In this document: positions 24,378-34,613 of the stretch, in pieces
How the letters are laid out: every line of letters starts with the position of its first letter
Position numbering within the stretch: position 1 is the first letter of the stretch
NCBI GenBank assembly: GCA_016271365.2
Contig: CM028129.1
Coordinates: forward strand, 842,536,001 to 842,600,000
Direction: 5' to 3'
DNA: 64,000 nt
DNA from: Neoceratodus forsteri
Taxonomy: Eukaryota > Chordata > Ceratodontiformes > Ceratodontidae
The notes under the pieces: generated by a model
What the model was told of the DNA's origin: nothing
What the model saw: only the letters and a program-made list of their open reading frames with translations
The model's database searches: none
Made by a program: the position numbers and the translations under genes

Positions 24378-25545
24378 TGTGACGCTTGGCCAGCTGATTA
24401 TGATTGTTCTATGATATTTGTAAAATAGAATGTGGTATGTGAGTGTCTCACATGAGACATCGTGTGCTATGGGTGCCCCCCCCAGGTCAGTGAAGTGCCA
24501 AGTGACCTAAAACCAGGAGGTAATTAAAAGACTAGAGAGACTTAATTAAGGGTCTCCTGTTTTCCTGTCTTAATTAGAACTGATCCAGCTGCCAGGATAT
24601 AGGGCTCGTAAACTTTTATGACGTCTTAGAGGAAAAACATGTTATACTACCATGGTGTGAAACGTTGTAAAATGTTTGACCTGCTTTGGGAACAGGAAAC
24701 CACACACAGTCAAAGGAAAGGCTTGATTAAAGACTGTCATAATTTGGGAAATTAGTTTTTGCTGAAGTCACAGTATTTAAAATATATCCTGACAGGAAGA
24801 TCACTGTTTGTATATTTTTTATATTCTAAAAGGAGGAGCTAGATGACATCATAGAATGGTTGTGTGTGAGAGAGACACAGTTTAACTAGGACTTGAGTCT
24901 GATCTTTTTGACATATCTTTTTGGGCCCTTAAGAAACAAGATCTCTGATCTAACTTAAGCACTATAGAGGTAATACATTAGATAGAAAAAGTGTAACTGT
25001 ATTGTGGTAGGAGTCTTTGTTTTGTACTCTTCCTTGTTTTCTTTTAAGTGATTGTATGCTCTTTGATATATATTGTTCTGTGTTTACATTTAAGATATTT
25101 TTATCCATTTTTAAGTAAACCTTTTATTTGAAAGATACTGTCTGGGTCTTCCAAGTTCTTTCTTTTGCATGTGACGTATAGAGGGTTAAGACTGACAAAA
25201 CTGTTCAAAAGCTTGATGGTGTTACTAAACTTGGAAAAGGTAAGAATACACCTAAGGTCTTTTATAGAGTTTTTAGGGTTCATTTTGGGAGCCTGGCTTG
25301 GTGCCCACCCCTTGGCATGAGATTGTACTGCAATTCCCGAAGAGGATACGAATCTGCACCTGTACATTTGGGTACACTAGCATAAGGTTCACAGTTTGAA
25401 TCCCCCCCAGAACTTGAGACTAAAGGTGATTCAGACCCAAAAGCAGACAGGAGGGTTACCCTGTCTGTTACCTGCTCACATTACTGCACTCGGAGGTTGT
25501 CACTGTGGGAGTAGAGGGCCTGACCAGCTGAGTGTGGTTGTGACA
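24378..25545 (+). repeat. 5' LTR
   Basis: 1,168 bp, TGTG...CACA type ends (TGTGACGC to TTGTGACA). It contains a segment at about 24440-24465 with the palindromic word GTCTCACATGAGAC that is absent from the 3' LTR. Compared with the 3' LTR it shows frequent single-base differences. Confidence 0.9.
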
Positions 25546-25566
25546 GATTTGGTTGGCAGTGGTGCT
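25546..25566 (+). promoter_or_regulatory. Probable primer-binding site
   Basis: Immediately after the 5' LTR the sequence reads GATTTGGTTGGCAGTGG. Its position and TTGG..GGCA pattern fit a tRNA primer-binding site. The tRNA was not identified. Confidence 0.4.
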
Positions 25567-25760
25567 GATAAATTTGGTAACACAAGCTTTAATTGTTCAG
25601 TGTATCAGCTTAATACTATACAGCTCACTTGCAAAATACCGCAGTAATTTATTTTTTTAAAAAGGAAACAGAACTATATCATTTTCCTTACAGTCAAGTT
25701 CCTACCTGTTTTATTTTTTTTCTAAAGTGCAAGTTAGAGTAGCCATAGTTAGGGAAGAAG

Positions 25761-27050
25761 ATGGCTCCCAACTACAGTGGGCATAATCAGACTACTTGAG
25801 GCAGTTGTGTCAGGACAGAGGAGTCCTGTATGAGGGGAGAGCCACCAAGCAGGACCTCATGGATGCCCTGATGGCAGCAGATGCCCAGAACATGGATTCA
25901 CAGACTGTGACTGTAGGACCAAACCTTGAGCGTGGAGGGGCCAGCGGCAAGTGCAGTGTCCAGATCCAGTGAGGATGACAGCAGGGCCAGTGCCAGTGAA
26001 GTGCCACAGCAGCAGTGGAAGGTCACCAGCATTCTGGAGCCAGAAGCAATCAGGCTGCAGATTGAGTTGTGCAGAATAGAGCTTGAGTTCCAGAGAGAAG
26101 AGAAGTGAGAGCAGCAAGCTGCAGAGGAGAAGAGGGAGCATGAACAGCAAGAGGCAGACCATGAGCAGTGTGAGTGCCAGGGACGACATGAACTGGAGAA
26201 GCTATGACTCCAACCACCCACACCATAGCAGGTAAGTGGCTTGGGTTTAACCAGAACTACAGGACTGGGTCACAAATTGAATTCCAAATTAATAGCTGAA
26301 TTTAAAGAAGGGGAGGATATGGATGCCTTTTTAAATTCCTTTGAAAAAGTTTGTATTCAGGCTAAAATTCCTAGAGGGTCTTGGAGCTTCCAGCTATCCC
26401 CACTACTTACCGGGAAAGCTTGGGATGCATTGGGTCAAATGGACAAAGAGAACAGTAATGATTACAGCAAACATAAAGCTGCACTTTTAAAAAAGTTTGA
26501 TTTAACTGCAGAATCTTACAGAGCTAAATTCTGTAAGCTCAGGAGAAGCCCTGATATGAGCTACAAGGAGCTAGCCATGAAACAAAGTCAGTTTTTAAAA
26601 TGTTGGTGGGAAGGAATTGAAGCAAACTCTGTAGATAAAATAAAAATGCTATTTTGTCAGAACAGTTTTTTTGGGCATGCCCAGCAGAGCTGAAAACCTG
26701 GCTGGAAGACCGAGATCTCAAAACAGTGCAAGAGGCTGCTGAACTCTTGGACCGCTATGCCAAGAGCAGACCTGCTATGAGAGTGAATGGGTTGGGCGTG
26801 GCAGAGCAGAAAGGGAAAAGTGTACCTTCAGGGCAGCTAAAATCCTCACTGCCTCCACCAAAACCAGTTAGCCTCAGGTTTCAGAGAAAAGATTTTTCTG
26901 AGAAAAGAAATGAATGTTGGGTCTGTAAAGAAACTGAGCATATTGCCAGACAGTGTCCCAAAAGGGTGAGCAATACACAGAATGGCGCTAAGAAAGAAGT
27001 GGGTTGTTTATGTGTCCCTGGAAGCATGCCTGTGAATATGAGGGAACACA
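25761..27050 (+). pseudogene. Gmr1-type gag with SCAN-like capsid and zinc knuckle
   Basis: Structural polyprotein. An N-terminal SAP-like block (LCQDRGVLYEGRATKQDL) lies at 25795-25870, shifted in frame from the ATG at 25761. A charged, probably coiled-coil stretch follows to about 26210. The capsid part starts near 26241: MDAFLNSFEKVCIQAKIP, LTGKAWDALGQM, YKELAMKQSQFLK, then across a frameshift near 26690 to LKTWLEDRDLKTVQEAAELL. The second half resembles the vertebrate SCAN domain, which is known to derive from this lineage of gag. A CCHC zinc knuckle (CWVCKETEHIARQC) follows at about 26920-26960. Stops and frameshifts make it nonfunctional. Confidence 0.8.
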
Positions 27051-27645
27051 TGCAGTCAGTCATGGTGAATGGTGTACAGACACAAGGGTTAAGGGACAAA
27101 GGGTCATCCCTGACATTGGTAAAAGGGGATCTGGTAGAGCCTGGTCAGCTTATACCCAATGAATTTATAACTGTACAAGACTTCACTGGGGGGGCACATT
27201 GCCACTCGCTAGTGTTCTCCTAGACTGGGGTGAAACAGGGGGAACTGTGCAACAGGTGGCTGTAGCCAAAACTTTAACAGTTGACGTCATCCTTGGCAAC
27301 AATCTCAAACAGGAGATGGTGTGTGCAGTGACCTGTAGCCAAGTGGCAAAGAAAAATTGTAGTTCCCTGGACCCTAGAGAAGCCATTGTGGAAACCACTG
27401 GGAGGCTGGTTCCCCAGCCTGTGTCTCCTGATATGGAGACTAATGAAAAGGGGGTAGAAATTTCCCCAGTAGCAGTTAACCACACAGCTACAGAGGGTTA
27501 CTCCAAAGAAGGAGGGGTGACCCATTGTCAGAGGGTTAGGGATGTCAGTGATCCTGAGTGCCCTGATGCTAGTGCTAGGGACCCTAGTTTAGAGACTGAA
27601 GGGGACCTGTACCATGCCATGGGAATGTGTAAGGAGTTTTAAGCT
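27051..27645 (+). pseudogene. Protease remnant and linker
   Basis: After the zinc knuckle, VNGVQTQGLRDKGSSLTLV fits the aspartic protease active-site region. The catalytic triad is DKG instead of DSG or DTG. The frame shifts near 27200 to continue as a long acidic linker to the stop at 27640. No second protease flap or ILG block is clear apart from VDVILGNNL, which is compatible with one. Probably inactive. Confidence 0.55.
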
Positions 27646-28860
27646 GCTCAGAAAAGTGACCCTAGTCTAGAGAAGCTGAGGGCTTGGGTAGACTCTGATG
27701 GAGCACAGGGAGGTGACAGTAAACATAAGGTTCATTGGGAAAATGGATTGATGTATACTCAGGATGTGAAGACAGAGGGAGGGATGATAGGCAGGCAGCT
27801 TGTTGTTCCCCAGTGGTATCATGGGCAGTTGCTCAAGACTGCACATGATATTCCCTTGTCTGGTCATCTGGGAATCGCATGCACTACGCAGTGATTGGCC
27901 CATAATTTCTATTGGCTCAACTTCACCCAGCAGGTGAAGGAGTATTGCAGGTCTTGTCACAGGTGCCAAGAAATAGGGAAAGCAGATAAGAAAACCCAAG
28001 CTGCCCTAATTCCATTGCCCATAGTGGAGGAGCCATTCTAGAGGGTGGGAATGAATATTGTGGGGCCTTTAAATATCTCCAGCTCCTCCAGGAAGAGGTT
28101 CATCCTGACTGTGGTGGATTATGCCACCCAGTATCCGGAGGCAGTCACCCTATCCTCAGTGAGGACAGACAAAGTAGCAGATGCCTTACTTGGGATTTTC
28201 TCCTGTATAGGGTTTCCGCAGGAGGTTATCACCGATTGAGGGGGTTCCTTCATGTCGGACCTGATGAAATGTTTGTGGGAGAAGTATGGGGTGGTGCAGA
28301 GGCACACAACATCTTATCACCTGCAAGCCAATGGGCTTGTGGAAAGATTTAACAGTACCCTGAAGTCAATGCTCCAAGCATTTGCTGAACAGCATGGGGG
28401 GGACTGGGAGAAATACCTTCCCCACCTGTTGTTTGCATACAGGGAGGTGCCCCAAGAGTCAACAGGACTCCCCCTTTTGAGCTCTTACATGAACGCTGGC
28501 TACGTGGGCTCCTAGACTTGATCTGGGAGGACTGGGAAGGCAAGCATGCCACCCAGGGCACTCCCATAGTGGATTATGTCCTTACATTTAGAGAAAGGCT
28601 GAAGGAGCTTATGGGGACAGTCCAGAGCAACCTGGCTGCCACCCAACAGAAACAAAAAGTGTGGTATGACTACAGAGCCAGAGCTCACTCGTACACGGTA
28701 GGTCAGGAAGTCATGGTCCAGAAAGCAAGCTGCAGGCTGAGTGGGCAGGACCATACAAAGTAGTTAGAAAGGTAAATAACGTGAACTATGTCATAAAGTT
28801 ATCTGACAGAAGACAGACAGAAAGGATGTACCATGTCAACATGATGAAGCCATATGCTGA
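27646..28860 (+). pseudogene. Integrase (upstream of RT)
   Basis: Retroviral-type integrase. The N-terminal HHCC region includes SGHLGIA and YCRSCHRCQ. The catalytic core reads GMNIVGPLNISSSSRKRF (the first catalytic aspartate, normally GMD, is N), VITD followed by a stop (second aspartate kept), and NGLVERFNSTLK (glutamate kept). In-frame stops lie near 27892, 28038 and 28237. A one-base shift near 28470 leads into the C-terminal domain (GQEVMVQKA) and, after another change, YKVVRKVNNVNYVIKL. It is inactive. Its position before RT is the key architectural trait. Confidence 0.85.
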
Positions 28861-29128
28861 TAGGGCTGACATGGTGTTTGCAGTATGTAGTCCTGGGGGG
28901 GATGGATGAAGGAGACCCCTTTCTGGACTCGCTGGAAGAAAGCAAATGGGAGTCCTCTGTGGAGGCAGCTAAATTGTCACCCCAGCTGGCTCCAGACAAG
29001 ATCCAGGAAGTAAGGGAGGTTTTAGTAGACTTTGCCCCACTGTTTAGCGCCAAGCCTAGACTAACCCCCTTAGCAATGCATGATGTGGAGACAGGACACA
29101 GACGCCCATATGGTGGACAGCATATCAG

Positions 29129-30370
29129 GTGTCAGAGGCTGCCCAAAAGGACATTAGTAGGGAGGTGGATGAAATGCTGGATTTATGGGTAATCCAGAGA
29201 TCCCACAGCCCCTGGGCCTCACCCGTAGACCTTGTGCCCAAGCTAGATGGCTCTACTCATTTCTGTGTGGACTATCATGGACTGAATGCAGTCACGAAGT
29301 CAGACGCCCACCCGATGCCCCAGATGGATGAACTCCTGGACAAGTTGGGAGGGGCGACATACCTCACGACTACTGACCTGACAAAGGGGTATTGGCAGGT
29401 AGAGTTAACTGAAAGAGCTAGGGAGAGGTTGGCCTTCATCACTCCAATAGGCTTATTTGAATTTAAAGCAATGCCATTCGGAATGAAGAACGCCCTGGCC
29501 ACTTTCCAAAGGTTGGTGAACCAGGTGTTAAATGGTGCTGAGGAGTACATCATGGTGTACCTGGATGACATTGCCATCTTTAGTGCCAGCTGGGAGGAAC
29601 ACCTGTCCCACCTTGGGGAAGTACTGTGCAGGATACAGAGGGCCGGGCTCACTGTCAAAGCTGAGATGTGCCAGGTGGCCATGGCTGAAGTGGCATACCT
29701 CAGGCATGTTGTAGGCTGGGGACAGCTCCGTCCTAACCAAGTAAAAATAGAGGTGATCAAGGCATGGCCCAGACCAGAAATGCAGAAGCAGGTCAGAAGT
29801 TTTCTAGGGACAGCAGGGTACTATAGGAAATTTGTACCCAATTACAGTGCCCTGGCTGCTCTGCTATCTGACTTGGTAAAGAAAAAGATGCCAAAGAAAA
29901 TTACCTGGGAACCAGCCTGTGAAAAAGCCTTTACCAGACTGAAGGGGGCACTGTGCAGTGCTCCTGTATTGACAAGTCCTGTCTATAGCAGACCCTTTAT
30001 AGTCCAGACTGATGCCTCAGATGTGGGTATTGGGGCAGTACTGAGCCAGACATCCAACCAAGGGAAAGATCACCTTGTAGTGTACCTGAGTAAAAAGTTA
30101 CTTCCCAGGCAACAGGCTTACTCTACTGTAGAAAAAGAGTGTCTTGCTGTAGTGTGGGCCCTAAAGAAGTTAGAGTTATACTTATATGGGCAGCATTTTG
30201 AGGTACAAACTGACCACAACCCCCTGGTTTGGCTGACACAAACGGGAAAAACTAATGATAGACTGCTAAGATGGACTCTTGCCTTGGAAGGCTATGACAT
30301 GACAATCTTTCATAGGGCTGGAGCGACCAGTCAGAACACAGATGGCTTATCATATCTGTATGAGGAGTGA
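29129..30370 (+). CDS. Gypsy-type reverse transcriptase-RNase H (open, 413 codons)
   Basis: Longest intact frame of the element, but only a part of pol: the first listed methionine is internal to the RT, which begins upstream with decayed sequence. Motifs: SPWASPVDLVPKLDGS, LTTTDLTKGYWQV (motif A aspartate), FKAMPFGMKNALATFQRL, and MVYLDDIAIFS with the YLDD catalytic pair intact. The RNase H part shows FIVQTDASDVGIGAVLSQ, YSTVEKECLAVVWALKK and VQTDHNPLVWL. The stop at 30368-30370 is about 65 bases before the 3' LTR, so RNase H is the end of pol and no integrase follows. Expression is doubtful, as upstream pol is broken. Confidence 0.88.
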   Translation: MSEAAQKDISREVDEMLDLWVIQRSHSPWASPVDLVPKLDGSTHFCVDYHGLNAVTKSDAHPMPQMDELLDKLGGATYLTTTDLTKGYWQVELTERARERLAFITPIGLFEFKAMPFGMKNALATFQRLVNQVLNGAEEYIMVYLDDIAIFSASWEEHLSHLGEVLCRIQRAGLTVKAEMCQVAMAEVAYLRHVVGWGQLRPNQVKIEVIKAWPRPEMQKQVRSFLGTAGYYRKFVPNYSALAALLSDLVKKKMPKKITWEPACEKAFTRLKGALCSAPVLTSPVYSRPFIVQTDASDVGIGAVLSQTSNQGKDHLVVYLSKKLLPRQQAYSTVEKECLAVVWALKKLELYLYGQHFEVQTDHNPLVWLTQTGKTNDRLLRWTLALEGYDMTIFHRAGATSQNTDGLSYLYEE

Positions 30371-30419
30371 ACTGACTTGGAAAGCTCATCCCAAGCAGGG
30401 GATAGAGCCCCAGATTCAG

Positions 30420-30435
30420 TCTAGGTGGGGAGGAC
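30420..30435 (+). promoter_or_regulatory. Polypurine tract
   Basis: AGGTGGGGAGGAC lies directly before the 3' LTR, the expected place for plus-strand priming. Confidence 0.65.
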
Positions 30436-31951
30436 TGTGACGCTTGGCCAGCTGGTTATGATTGTTCTATGATATTTGTAAAATAGAATATGATAGGTGT
30501 CCCCCCCCCCCTCCAGGTCAGTGAAGTGCCAAGTGACCTGAAATCAGGAGGTAATTAAAAGATTAGAGAGACTTAATTAAGAGTCTCTTGTTTTCCTGTC
30601 TTAATCAGAACTGACCCAGCTGCCAAGATATAGGGCTCATAAAATTTTATGATGTCTTAGAGGAAAAAAATGTTATACCACCATGGTGTGAAAAGTTGTA
30701 AAATCTTTGACCTGCTTTGGGAACAGGAAACCACACATGATCAAAGGAAAGGCTTGATTAAAGACTGTCATAATTTGGGAAATTAGTTTTTTCTGAAGTC
30801 ACAGTATTTAAAATATCTCCTGACAGGAAGATCGTTGTTTGTATATTTTTTATATATTCTAAAAAGAGGAGCTAGATGACATCATAGAAGGGGTGTGTGA
30901 GAGAGACACAGTTTAACTAGGACTTGTGTCTGATCTTTGTGACATATCTTTTTGGGCTCTTAAGAAACAAGATCTCTGATCTAACTTAAGCACTATAGAG
31001 GTGACTATACAGTCAGGGTGCTTCGAAGGAAGGAGGAAGGGGCCACTAGAGGGCATGGGTGGAAGCTGGAGGGGGGAAGATTCAGGGAGAAAGAAGGAGG
31101 TGCTACTTCACTGAGAGGGTGGTGGAGCCATGGAATGCACTACCTAGGAGGCTGGTGGAGGCAGAGACAGTGGAGGGGTTCAAGAGGGGTGGGACAGGTA
31201 CAGGGGAAGGGTTCTGGAAGCAAAATCCAATGCAGCAAGAATATCCGGAACTGGGAAGGGAGAAGCCAGAGAAGGCAAGGGGGACAGCAAGGTCAGCACC
31301 CAGGGTGGGGGCTGACCAAACGAGCAGACACGAAAGACCGTTAGGCCTATTCTGCTGGCATTTTAGTATGTTAGAGGTAATACATTAGATAGAAAACGTC
31401 TAACTGTATTGTGGTAGGAGTTTTTATTTTATACTCTTCCTTGTTTTCTATTAAGTGATTGTATGTTCTTTGATATATATTGTTCTGTGTTTACATTTAA
31501 CATATTTTTATCCATTTTTAAGTAAACCTTTTATTTGAAAGATACTGCCTGGGTCTCCCAAGTTCTTTCTTGTGCATGTGACGTATAGAGAGTTAAGACT
31601 GACAAAACTGTTCAAGAGCTTGATGGCGTTACTAAATTGGGAAAAGGTAAGAATATACCTAAGGTCTTTTATAGAGTTTTTAGGGTTCCTTTTGAAAGCC
31701 TGACTTGGTGCCTGCCCCCTGGCATAAGATTGTACTGCAATCCCCGAAGAGGGCACAAATCTGCACCTGTACATTTGGGTATGCTAGCATAAGGTTCACA
31801 GATTGAATCCTCTTAGAACTTGAGACCAAAGGTGATTCGGACCCAAAAGCAGACAGGAGGGTTACCCTGTCTGTTACCTGCTCACATTACTGCACTCAGA
31901 GGTTGGCACTGTGGAAGCAGAGGGCCTGACCTACTGATTGAGTTTGTGACA
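30436..31951 (+). repeat. 3' LTR, carrying a CR1 tail insertion
   Basis: Same ends as the 5' LTR. It is 348 bp longer in total because a 369-bp foreign segment sits at 31003-31371; elsewhere it lacks about 25-30 bases found in the 5' copy. Confidence 0.9.
31003..31371 (+). mobile_element. CR1-type LINE 3' end inserted in the 3' LTR
   Basis: Absent from the 5' LTR, and flanked by TAGAGGT at 30996-31002 and 31372-31378. It encodes the extreme C-terminus of a CR1-like ORF2 (FTERVVEPWNALPRRLVEAETV, in one frame) and ends in the family's non-coding tail (TTCTGCTGGCATTTTAGTATG). The two frames around it are both open by chance. A 5'-truncated retrotransposed tail that arrived after the LTR element. 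Confidence 0.85.
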
Positions 31952-31956
31952 AAAGC

Positions 31957-32384
31957 TTAAACCAGATTAGTTTTATTTTAAGCAGGGTATAGCATGTTTG
32001 TAAAAAGTGGGCATATCTGTCAGATACTGTTCCAAGTAGAGCTTGTTTCACTGTCCTTTTGTGTATCTTGGCAAGTTTGTTTGGCTAATGCACACAAGTG
32101 TTAGGAGTAATTTCAGGGACTAAAATTACATTTTATGGCCAGTAGGGTTAGTTAGGGACTAGTGACTGTGGAGATCCACTCCCCACCCCCCACTCCCACA
32201 CGCAGGGTGAGATGTCCCATTGCTGTGGAATAGCCACAGAATCAGCAGTTGTTCTGATGCAGAAAATATGATGTCCTGACACAGAATGTAGGTCCTCTTT
32301 GCTGCAGTGAGCATGGGGCCCTGCATAAAAGCAACAGAAATACAGGGAATTAAGGGGGGGGGGTGTAGGTAGTGTGGTTCACTC
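31957..32384. other. Unassigned
   Basis: Gap between the LTR element and the CR1 element. A G run lies at 32356-32365. Nothing else recognised. Confidence 0.35.
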
Positions 32385-32399
32385 TAGAGTTACGGAAAG

Positions 32400-34600
32400 G
32401 AGACGCTATTCACTCAGGTGTGGTCTACAGACCTCGGGCACAGGGAGGAGTTGGATGAGGCACTGCTGGAATCAATAGATAAAATTACAGAGAAGAGGGA
32501 GGTGCTGCTGGTGGGGGATGTCAATCTGCTGGGGTGTAGACTGGAGCCTCTAAACTGCAGCGTCAGCTTGATGTATAAACTTCCTGGACTCCCTGCAAGG
32601 GGAATTCCTCAGGCAACTAGTCAGTGAACCCACTCGAGAAAAGATGGGGCAGTGCTAGACCTGGTTCACACCAATGAGGACAGCACTGCAAATGTTAAGG
32701 TGTGGGTAGCTACCTGGGGTCCAGTGATCACTGTACAGTGTGGTTCAACACAAGGACAGCTGCAGAATTGACCCACACATGTGCAAAGGTCCTGGACTTC
32801 GGGAGGACAGATTTTGTAAAGATGGGTGAATTCCCTCAGGAATTACCTGGCAGGTGGAGGATTGGGGGGGGGGGTCGAGTAACAGTGGACAAAACTAAAA
32901 GGGGCAATAATGAATGCAACAAACCACTGAATCAAGCAAGTGAGCAAAAGCAAGAGAAAGAGGAGACCAGCATTGTTTTCAAAAGTGGTGTCGAAAAAGG
33001 CAAAGTTTAAAAGGGTTGCATTCAAAAGGTAGAAGGAGATGCAGAGAGAAAAGGATGAGGAGGTGTATCAGGAAAGGAAGAAGGAAGCAGGAAAAGCAAT
33101 AAGGAGTGCAAAGGCACAGACAGAAGAAAGAATAGCCCAGGCAATATCAGAAGGAGACAAGATATTTTTTAGGTGTGTAAGCAAAAAAAAGAAGTCAAAA
33201 GCAGGAACTGTAAGGTTACAAAAAGGGTGGGGGGGGGAACCTACAGAGAACATGACCAGGAAAAGGCACACAAAGGCAGACATCTTGAACAAATGCTTCT
33301 GCTCAGTATTCACAGTGGAAAGGGAAGGGGAGGGACCACATAAAAACAACAGGAGTCTAGAGGAATGGAAAGTGGACGCTAGTTCTTTTTCAGAGGAGAG
33401 AGTCCTGAAGGTACTTGCTAACCTGAAGGTGAACAACTCTATGGGACCAGATGGGGTGCATCTAAAGGTGCTAAGGGAGCTCAGATTGGTACTGGCTGCA
33501 CTTCTGACAGCTCTTTTCAAGAAATTGCTGGAGACCAGAGTGGTTCTTGAGGTCTGGATGAGGGCAGATGTATTTCCACTTCACAAAAGTGGAAACAAGG
33601 AAGAGACTAGCTACTACAGGCCTGTCAGCCTGATATCAATCATGGGAAAAACAATGGAAACACCGCTAAAGCACAGGATTGTGAAATATCTCAGATACAA
33701 CAGGTTGCAAGATCCAAGATAGCATGGATTCATGGGATGGGGGAAGTCATACCAAACAAATCTGATAGATTTCTTTAACTGGGTGACCCATGAATTAGAC
33801 CAAGGTGGAGCAGTGGACTAGGCATACCTGGACTTCAGTAAGGCTTTCAACACTGTTCCACATAGGTGACTGCTAAGAAAGCTTGGCAGCTTAATGGTGG
33901 GTAACAAGGTGGTAAACTGGGTAAGAAATTGGTTAGGGGATAGGAGACAGAGGCTAGTGGTTAAAGGAATTTGCCCTGAGGAAGGGAGGGTAACCAGCAG
34001 GGTACCTCAGGGTTCAGTGGTTGGACCAGTCCTTTTTAATGTCTTTATAAGTGATGTAACAGAGGGCCTGGAAGGGAAATTCTGCCTCTTGCAGATTACA
34101 TGAAGATCTGCAAAAGGGTGGACACTCCTGGGGAGAGGATGTGCAGTGATCTGAAAAAACTAGAGGAGATGACAGCTAGGTATTAATGCAAACAAGTGCA
34201 AAATAATGAACTTGGGGAACAGAAATCTAGGGATGGAGTACAAAATAGGTGGGGTGATACTGGCCATGGCAAAGCAGCAATGAGACCTGAGGGTAATCGT
34301 AATGGATGACCTGAAGGTGGCTAGGTAGTGCGACAAGGCAGTTGGGAAGGCTAGTAGGATACTGGGGTGCATTGGTAGGTGTATCACCAGCAGAAAGAGG
34401 GAGGTGGTGTTGCCCCTGTTTAGATCACTGGTAAGACCCCACATAGAGTATAGTCCAGTTCTGGAGACCACATCTTCAGAGGGACTTAGAGTGGAGATGG
34501 TCGAGAGGAGGGCAAAGAAAATGATATGAGATCTGCATCAAAAGCCCTATGAAGAGAGGCTATGGGACCTTAACATGTACATGCTTGAAGAGACATGGGA
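32400..34600 (+). pseudogene. CR1 ORF2: endonuclease and reverse transcriptase
   Basis: Endonuclease remains: LDEALLESIDKITEKREVLLVGDVNL and, in another frame, VGSYLGSSDHCTVWFNTRT (SDH motif kept). A basic linker (EVYQERKKEAGKAIRSAKAQ) precedes RT motifs: VLKVLANLKVNNSMGPDGV, ADVFPLHKSGNKEETSYYRP, AYLDFSKAFNTVPH with an upstream stop, VPQGSVVGPVLFNVFISD, and a motif C that reads ADY where ADD is usual. A stop at 33720 and others downstream break the frame. The element once copied itself by target-primed reverse transcription. Confidence 0.8.
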
Positions 34601-34613
34601 GAATGGAGATATG

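Larger units (their letters stand above)
24378..31951 (+). mobile_element. Gmr1-type Ty3/gypsy LTR retrotransposon, both LTRs present
   Basis: Complete element bounded by two similar LTRs (24378-25545 and 30436-31951) that start TGTGACGC and end TTGTGACA. A 5-bp target duplication, AAAGC, flanks it at 24373-24377 and 31952-31956. Internal order on the plus strand is gag, protease remnant, integrase, reverse transcriptase, RNase H. Integrase before RT is the copia order, yet the RT is of gypsy type; that combination is the known signature of Gmr1-like elements. Gag and integrase are broken by stops and frameshifts, while RT-RNase H is still one open frame. The LTRs differ at many positions, so the copy is not recent. 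Confidence 0.9.

Noticed and set aside
25810..26221. Minus-strand frames opposite gag
   Set aside because: Leucine/serine-rich shadow of the glutamate-rich coiled coil of gag.
29275..29760. Minus-strand 161-codon frame
   Set aside because: Shadow of the intact RT-RNase H frame.
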